Assembly (NCBI GenBank): GCA_022865365.1
Contig: JALHSW010000623.1
Location: forward strand, 1-5,130
Origin: Acidimicrobiia bacterium
Lineage (GTDB): Bacteria > Actinomycetota > Acidimicrobiia > IMCC26256 > PALSA-555
Length of the DNA: 5,130 nucleotides
Direction of reading: 5' to 3'
The notes beneath the pieces were generated by a model that was not told the DNA's origin, did not search any database, and saw nothing but the letters and a program-made list of their open reading frames with translations. The translations under genes and the position numbers were made by a program. Positions 1 through 5,130 of the stretch are shown here, piece by piece; positions within the stretch are counted from its first letter, which is position 1, and the number at the start of each line of letters is the position of its first letter.

Positions 1-1
1 C

Positions 2-1363
2 GTGCGGACGACGCGACTGGTCATCATCGGAGGTGGCCCCGCCGGCAACACGTGCGCGTCGGTCGCGGCCACCCTCGGCGCCGAGGTCACGCTCATCGAA
101 CGCGACGTGATCGGCGGTGCGGCCCACCTGTGGGATTGCATCCCTTCGAAGGCGTTGATCGCGACCGGCGGTGAGCTCGGTGAGCTCACGCGGGCCCAGA
201 CGATGGGGCTCCAGGCCGAGGGAACCCTCGACGTCGAAGCGCTCGAGCGCCGGATCGGCTCGATCGAGGGTCGACTGCGCGAGGCGCTGGCCGAGACCCT
301 CCTGTCGCAGGGCATCCGTGTGCTGAACGGGACCGCGCGCTTCGCCGACCCGCGCACCGTGCTCGCCGAGACCGCGGATGGCATCGAGAGGCTCGAGGCC
401 GACTTCGTGGTGGTCGCGACCGGCTCCCGGCCTCGCGTCCCGGACTTCGCCCCGATCGACGGCGAGCGTGTCCTCACGACCCGCCAGTGCTATCCGCCGC
501 CCGAGATCCCCGAGCACATGATCGTGATCGGCTCCGGTGTCACCGGTGTCGAGTTCACGCACATGTTCGACTCGCTCGGTTCGAAGGTGACGCTGCTCGT
601 CTCGCGCCAGCAGGTGCTGCCGATCAAGGACGCTGAGGTCGCCGCGGTTCTGGAGACCGCGTTCCTCGAGCGCGGCATCGCGCTCCTGAAGGGCGCTCGC
701 GCGACGGCGATCGAGCGCGACGGCGACACGGTGCGCGTGTCGTGCGAGGACGGCAGGGTCGTCGAGGGTTCGCACACCGTGCTCGCGGTCGGGTCGGTCC
801 CCAACACCGAGGACCTCGGTCTCGCCGACGTCGGCGTCGAGCTCGACGCGGGCGGATACGTCGTCGTGAACCACAACTGCCTGTCGAGCGTCGGCCACAT
901 CTACGCGATCGGCGACATCTCGGGGATGCTCCCGCTCTCGTCGGTGGCGGCGATGCAGGGACGCAAGATCGCCGAGCACCTCATGGGCATGCACAACCGC
1001 CCGCACCGCAACCTCGATTACCAGAAGGCCGCGTCTGCGGTGTTCACGGAGCCGGAGATCGCCGACGTCGGCCTCGCCGAGGCCGAGGCGTTTGCCTCGG
1101 GGAGCAAGATCCGCGTCACCAAGGTGCCGTTCAGCTCGAACGCGAAGGCGCTGATCAAGGGCGACCCGCGGGGCTTCGTGAAGATCGTGTCGGACCCGGC
1201 GACCGGGGTGGTGCTGGGCGGCTCGATCGTCGGCCAGAACGCGGCGGAGCTGATCGGGGTCGTGGCGGTCGCGGTGACGAACGGACTCAAGGTCACCGAC
1301 ATCGTCGACTCGCTGCTCGTGCACCCCACGCTGTCGGAGTCGCTCGCCGACGCCGCGTCCTGA
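2..1363 (+). CDS. lpdA: LpdA-like FAD-dependent NAD(P)H oxidoreductase (dihydrolipoamide dehydrogenase family)
   Basis: A 453-residue cytoplasmic flavoprotein of the pyridine nucleotide-disulfide oxidoreductase class I family. Visible in order: an N-terminal FAD-binding Rossmann fold (GGGPAG at residues 10-15, acidic Glu33 ending the second strand), the active-site segment (GGAA...CIPSK, residues 38-50), ATGS at 139-142, a second Rossmann fold for NAD(P) (GSGVTG, 177-182), the FAD-contacting AIGD at 302-305, and a C-terminal dimerisation domain with HPTLSE at 441-446. The first cysteine of the usual CxxxxC pair is Ala41; only Cys46 remains, so classical lipoamide-disulfide chemistry is unlikely. 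Overall sequence and length resemble mycobacterial LpdA (Rv3303c), known as an NAD(P)H:quinone reductase; a quinone or other non-disulfide acceptor is therefore inferred here. The GTG at 2 puts the Rossmann fold at the usual distance from the N-terminus, but upstream sequence, including any ribosome binding site, is outside the window, so a slightly earlier start is possible. Confidence 0.9.
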   Translation: MRTTRLVIIGGGPAGNTCASVAATLGAEVTLIERDVIGGAAHLWDCIPSKALIATGGELGELTRAQTMGLQAEGTLDVEALERRIGSIEGRLREALAETLLSQGIRVLNGTARFADPRTVLAETADGIERLEADFVVVATGSRPRVPDFAPIDGERVLTTRQCYPPPEIPEHMIVIGSGVTGVEFTHMFDSLGSKVTLLVSRQQVLPIKDAEVAAVLETAFLERGIALLKGARATAIERDGDTVRVSCEDGRVVEGSHTVLAVGSVPNTEDLGLADVGVELDAGGYVVVNHNCLSSVGHIYAIGDISGMLPLSSVAAMQGRKIAEHLMGMHNRPHRNLDYQKAASAVFTEPEIADVGLAEAEAFASGSKIRVTKVPFSSNAKALIKGDPRGFVKIVSDPATGVVLGGSIVGQNAAELIGVVAVAVTNGLKVTDIVDSLLVHPTLSESLADAAS

Positions 1364-1378
1364 GCGGGCCACGCTCAG
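1360..1378. terminator. Perfect hairpin spanning both convergent stop codons (putative bidirectional terminator)
   Basis: CTGAGCG (1360-1366) and CGCTCAG (1372-1378) are exact reverse complements separated by a 5-base loop. The TGA stop of the lpdA-like gene (1361-1363) lies in the left arm and the stop of the minus-strand PhzF gene (1375-1377) lies in the right arm. The whole spacer between the two genes is only 11 bases, so this is the only local structure that could end transcription from both sides. There is no T-tract on either strand; U-less hairpins are considered possible terminators in actinobacteria, but termination here is inferred. Confidence 0.5.
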
Positions 1379-2172
1379 ACCTCGAGCTCGCCCCGCCAGA
1401 TCGTCACCGCGTCGCCCCGCAGCCTGACACGGTCGGTGCCGTCGACGATGACGGAGACCACGCCACCGCGGCTGCTCACCTGACGGCCGACGAGCTCCGG
1501 CTTGTCGAGCCTGGCGGCCCACCACGGCCCGAGGCTCGTGTGGGCGCTCCCGGTGACGGGGTCTTCGGTGATCCCGTGTCGAGGGGCGAAGTAGCGGGAC
1601 ACGAAGTCGTACGCCGGGTCGTCGCTGCGCGCGGTGACCGTCACTGCCTCGACGTCCACTTCGCTCAGTGCGTCGAGGTCGGGCGTGAGCGCACGTACCG
1701 TCGTCTCGTCGGCGAGCTCCACGACGTGGTGGAGGTCGTTGGCGCCGACCATCACCGGCGCGGCGCCGAGTGCCGCGGCGAGCCCGGCCGGGATGTCGAC
1801 GAGCGGCGACGGGGCCGCCGGCAAGTCGAGTTCGACAGCTTCACCCAACCGGGTCGCGATCAGCTCACCCTTCCAGCGGCTGGAGAAGCGGGCCGGCTCG
1901 CCCGGCGCCAACCGTCCGGTCTCCCAGAGGACGTGCGCGGCGGCGAGGGTGCCGTGCCCGCAGAGCACCACCTCGACCGTCGGTGTGAACCATCGGAGGC
2001 CGAAGCTGTCGTCCGCCTCCACCACGAACGCGGTCTCCGAGAGGTTCAGCTCGGCCGCGATCGTCTGCATGCGCTCGTCGTCGAGCGCTTCGTCGAGCAG
2101 GCACACGGCCGCCGGGTTGCCGCGGAAGGCCTCGGTGGTGAACGCGTCGACGCACGCGAGCGTTGCGCCCAT
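1375..2172 (-). CDS. PhzF family phenazine biosynthesis-like isomerase
   Basis: A 265-residue protein with the two-lobed diaminopimelate-epimerase-like fold signature of the PhzF/YddE family. Recognisable landmarks are DAFT..AFRGNPAAV (residues 9-23), LNLSETAFV (42-50), RWFTPTVEVVLCGHGTLA (59-76) and EDPVTGSAHTSLGPWW (202-217). The residues aligning with the PhzF catalytic set are present: Glu46 (general acid/base), His72, Asp203 and Ser208. Length is typical or slightly short for the family. True PhzF isomerises a dihydro-hydroxyanthranilate in phenazine synthesis, but no phenazine genes are nearby and most family members have no known substrate, so only an isomerase/epimerase-type activity can be proposed. 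The ATG at 2170-2172 lies 6 bases after the stop of the carboxylase gene; no convincing Shine-Dalgarno sequence precedes it, suggesting translation coupled to the upstream gene. It converges on the lpdA-like gene. Confidence 0.9.
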   Translation of the reverse strand: MGATLACVDAFTTEAFRGNPAAVCLLDEALDDERMQTIAAELNLSETAFVVEADDSFGLRWFTPTVEVVLCGHGTLAAAHVLWETGRLAPGEPARFSSRWKGELIATRLGEAVELDLPAAPSPLVDIPAGLAAALGAAPVMVGANDLHHVVELADETTVRALTPDLDALSEVDVEAVTVTARSDDPAYDFVSRYFAPRHGITEDPVTGSAHTSLGPWWAARLDKPELVGRQVSSRGGVVSVIVDGTDRVRLRGDAVTIWRGELEV

Positions 2173-2178
2173 GGGTCG

Positions 2179-3948
<1,770 letters not shown>

Positions 3949-3950
3949 GG

Positions 3951-3959
3951 CTCACCCTC
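3951..3959 (-). promoter_or_regulatory. Ribosome binding site of the carboxylase alpha gene
   Basis: On the minus strand, GAGGGTGAG lies just before the GTG at 3946-3948. The GAGG core is 7 bases from the start codon, a standard spacing, and supports this GTG over internal starts. It contrasts with birA across the divergent region, which has no comparable site. Confidence 0.7.
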
Positions 3960-3993
3960 AGTGATCGACGCGACTTGCTCGAGCGGCTGGGCT

Positions 3994-4015
3994 CGTAGGA
4001 ACGCCGTATCCTACG
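3994..4015. promoter_or_regulatory. 22-bp dyad, putative operator
   Basis: CGTAGGA (3994-4000) and TCCTACG (4009-4015) are exact reverse complements separated by 8 bases. The dyad covers both -10-like hexamers, so a bound dimeric repressor could shut off the carboxylase and birA genes together. The size would suit a TetR-type or similar dimer. The sequence does not look like the TGAAC/GTTAC pattern I recall for the actinobacterial biotin regulator BioQ, and BirA here has no DNA-binding domain, so the regulator is unknown. Confidence 0.45.
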
Positions 4016-4019
4016 GTCG

Positions 4020-4844
4020 ATGGGCGATCGCTCTGCCACCTGGGGCACGGACCTGCCGGGAGGTTCGATCGTCCCGGGAGGCTGGACCGTTCGGCGCTTC
4101 GAGACGATCGACTCGACCAACCGCTGGGTGCTCGAGCAGTCCCGTGCGGGCGCCCCCGAGGGGCTGGTTGCCGTGGCCGAGCACCAGGCAGCCGGACGAG
4201 GCCGCCGAGGCCGTTCCTGGGACGCCCCACCCGGCTCATCGCTCCTGGTCTCGGTGCTCCTGCGTCCAGGGTCCTGGGGCCCCCGGGGCCGGGGGTCCCG
4301 GGGTGCGGCGATCACACCCGAGCGCCTCCCGCTGCTCACGATGGCGGCCGGGCTCGCACTTCTCGACGCGGTCGGTGCCGTCGCCGGCGTCGACGCAGCG
4401 CTGAAGTGGCCGAATGACCTCGTGGTCGGGGACCGCAAGCTCGCAGGCCTGCTCGCGGAAGCCGAGGTGTCGGGGACCGGCGAGGTGCGCACCGTCGTGT
4501 TGGGGGTCGGCTGCAACGTGAACCAGCGTGCGTTCCCTGCGGACCTCGCAGAGACGGCTACGTCGTGTGTCCTCGAGGCGGGCCATGAGGTCGCCCGTGA
4601 GGCGCTGCTCATGTCGTTCCTCGACGCGCTCGAGCGGCGCCTTGCGGCGCTCGACTCGGTCGCACTCGACTACCGGGCTCGGCTCGCGACGCTCGGACGG
4701 GTGGTCCGCGTCGACCTCGGGGACGGCGTCGTCGAAGGGACCGCCGTGGATGTCGATCCGGACGGACGCCTCGAAGTCGAGCGCCCCGATGGATCGCGAG
4801 TCAAGGTCGCCGTCGGCGACGTGATGCACCTGCGTCCGGCCTGA
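4020..4844 (+). CDS. birA: Biotin--[acetyl-CoA-carboxylase] ligase (BirA, no DNA-binding domain)
   Basis: A 274-residue biotin protein ligase that makes biotinyl-AMP from biotin and ATP and transfers biotin to the carrier lysine of acyl-CoA carboxylases. Signatures: DSTN (31-34), the biotin/AMP loop GRGRRGRSW (59-67), KWPNDL (129-134) with Lys129 near the catalytic site, KLAGLLAE (140-147), GVGCNVN (162-168), and a C-terminal SH3-like domain from about 226. There is no N-terminal winged-helix domain, so it is a mono-functional enzyme that cannot itself repress biotin genes as E. coli BirA does; size and form match mycobacterial BirA. Residues about 84-101 form a Gly/Arg-rich insertion relative to E. 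coli BirA, encoded by a G/C-run tract. The ATG at 4020 lacks a Shine-Dalgarno sequence but sits 7 bases after TATCCT, which fits a leaderless transcript. Its divergent neighbour is its probable substrate. Confidence 0.95.
   Translation: MGDRSATWGTDLPGGSIVPGGWTVRRFETIDSTNRWVLEQSRAGAPEGLVAVAEHQAAGRGRRGRSWDAPPGSSLLVSVLLRPGSWGPRGRGSRGAAITPERLPLLTMAAGLALLDAVGAVAGVDAALKWPNDLVVGDRKLAGLLAEAEVSGTGEVRTVVLGVGCNVNQRAFPADLAETATSCVLEAGHEVAREALLMSFLDALERRLAALDSVALDYRARLATLGRVVRVDLGDGVVEGTAVDVDPDGRLEVERPDGSRVKVAVGDVMHLRPA
4276..4303 (+). repeat. G-run tract with G-quadruplex potential inside birA
   Basis: Four G-runs, GGGG (4276-4279), GGGG (4285-4288), GGGGG (4291-4295) and GGGG (4300-4303), are separated by 5, 2 and 4 bases, fitting a four-tetrad quadruplex pattern on the coding strand. 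The C-runs between them, including the CCCCGGGG palindrome at 4281-4288, could instead pair with the G-runs as hairpins. It encodes residues about 86-95 of BirA, within a loop insertion. Confidence 0.5.
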
Positions 4845-4851
4845 CGTGCGC

Positions 4852-4900
4852 TCGCCCGGCCACGGGTGACCTGCGCCTGTCGCGCCACGGGCGACGGGCG
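4852..4900. terminator. Two related hairpins in the birA/aminotransferase convergent spacer
   Basis: In the 61-base spacer between convergent stop codons, TCGCCCG (4852-4858) pairs with CGGGTGA (4863-4869), with one G-U wobble and a 4-base loop. A second stem pairs GTCGC (4879-4883) with GCGAC (4891-4895). The two units are imperfect direct copies: GCCACGGGYGACNNGCG occurs at 4859-4875 and again at 4884-4900. No T-tract follows on either strand. Location and pairing suggest a terminator or transcription barrier serving both genes; the function is inferred. Confidence 0.5.
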
Positions 4901-4905
4901 GGGAA

Positions 4906-5130
4906 CTACGGATCCGAGTCGCGTGCGACCAGGTCGGTGAACGCGGCGGCCAGACGCCTGGACACCGGGCCGGGCGCGGCGGGGAGCGTCACGCCGTCGA
5001 CCCCGGAGATGGCCTGGACCTCGCGGGTGCTCGACGTGAGGAATGCCTCGTCGGCGGTGGCCACCGCCTCGGCCGGCAGTGCCGGTTCGTCGGCGGGGAT
5101 GCCCAGCTCGCCACACAGCTCGATCACGAG
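4906..5130 (-). CDS. Class IV aminotransferase (branched-chain aminotransferase / aminodeoxychorismate lyase type), C-terminal part
   Basis: The reading frame is open through the right edge and ends at the TAG at 4906-4908, giving the last 74 or so residues of a larger protein, normally about 260-300. The stretch resembles the C-terminus of PLP-dependent fold-type IV enzymes: an ELGIPADEPALPAEAV segment, then ADEAFLTSSTREVQAISGVDG, where the TSSTRE turn normally helps hold the PLP phosphate, then a closing helix after PGPVSRRL. The catalytic lysine and the residues that separate IlvE, D-amino acid transaminase and PabC-type lyase lie outside the window, so the substrate is undetermined. A GTG at 5125-5127 is very probably an internal valine codon, not the start. 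It converges on birA. Confidence 0.8.
   Translation of the reverse strand, partial: LVIELCGELGIPADEPALPAEAVATADEAFLTSSTREVQAISGVDGVTLPAAPGPVSRRLAAAFTDLVARDSDP

Larger units (their letters stand above)
3949..4019. promoter_or_regulatory. Divergent carboxylase/birA promoter region
   Basis: These 71 bases separate the start codons of the minus-strand carboxylase gene and plus-strand birA, so both promoters must lie here or reach into the genes. The 7-mer TATCCTA at 4007-4013 gives TATCCT on the plus strand (4007-4012) and TAGGAT on the minus strand (4013-4008); both fit the TAnnnT -10 pattern. The plus-strand hexamer ends 7 bases before the birA ATG. The minus-strand hexamer would give a leader of about 50 bases carrying the GAGGGTGAG site. 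No clear -35 element is seen for either; TTGCTC at 3975-3980 is too far from TATCCT. An 8-bp palindrome, GCTCGAGC, lies at 3977-3984. Confidence 0.55.

Noticed and set aside
3975..3980. TTGCTC as a -35 element for birA
   Set aside because: The distance to TATCCT is 26 bases, too long for a normal promoter; with TAGGAA at 3996-4001 the spacer is 15, still short and a poor -10.
3994..4015. Dyad as a BirA autoregulatory operator
   Set aside because: The BirA encoded here begins directly with the catalytic domain and has no winged-helix DNA-binding region, so it cannot act as E. coli BirA does.
5125..5127. GTG as the start of a small 73-residue gene
   Set aside because: The frame stays open to the window edge and the protein is clearly only the C-terminal part of a class IV aminotransferase, so this is an internal valine codon.

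Overview
The window is very GC-rich (roughly two thirds or more G+C), with tightly packed genes, GTG as well as ATG starts, and G/C-ending codons. The proteins match actinobacterial families: a LpdA-type flavoprotein and an AccA3-type carboxylase alpha chain carrying both biotin carboxylase and biotin carrier domains. I infer an actinobacterium, possibly of the Acidimicrobiia, but the window cannot fix the class. In Mycobacterium tuberculosis, birA, accD5, accA3 and lpdA lie within one chromosomal neighbourhood (Rv3279c to Rv3303c), so this looks like a rearranged core neighbourhood and not a mobile island.

Layout: (1) 2-1363, plus strand, a LpdA-like FAD/NAD(P)-dependent oxidoreductase that has lost one redox cysteine. 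(2) 1375-2172, minus strand, a PhzF-family isomerase-like protein converging on the first gene; a perfect hairpin covers both stop codons. (3) 2179-3948, minus strand, the acyl-CoA carboxylase alpha subunit, 6 bases upstream of the PhzF gene and so probably its operon partner. (4) 3949-4019, a 71-base divergent promoter region with a 22-bp dyad and overlapping, opposite -10-like hexamers. (5) 4020-4844, plus strand, BirA biotin-protein ligase, probably translated from a leaderless transcript. (6) 4845-4905, a convergent spacer with two related hairpins. (7) 4906-5130, minus strand, the C-terminal end of a class IV aminotransferase cut by the window edge.

The clearest functional unit is the divergent pair: BirA attaches biotin to the carrier lysine (Lys555) of the carboxylase, and the two genes share one short control region. 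The carboxyltransferase (AccD-type) subunit that would complete the enzyme is not in the window. I see no mobile element, CRISPR array, RNA gene or clearly undescribed multi-gene system. The points worth a second look are the shared promoter/dyad, the altered LpdA active site, a G-tract insertion in birA, and the hairpins at both convergent junctions.
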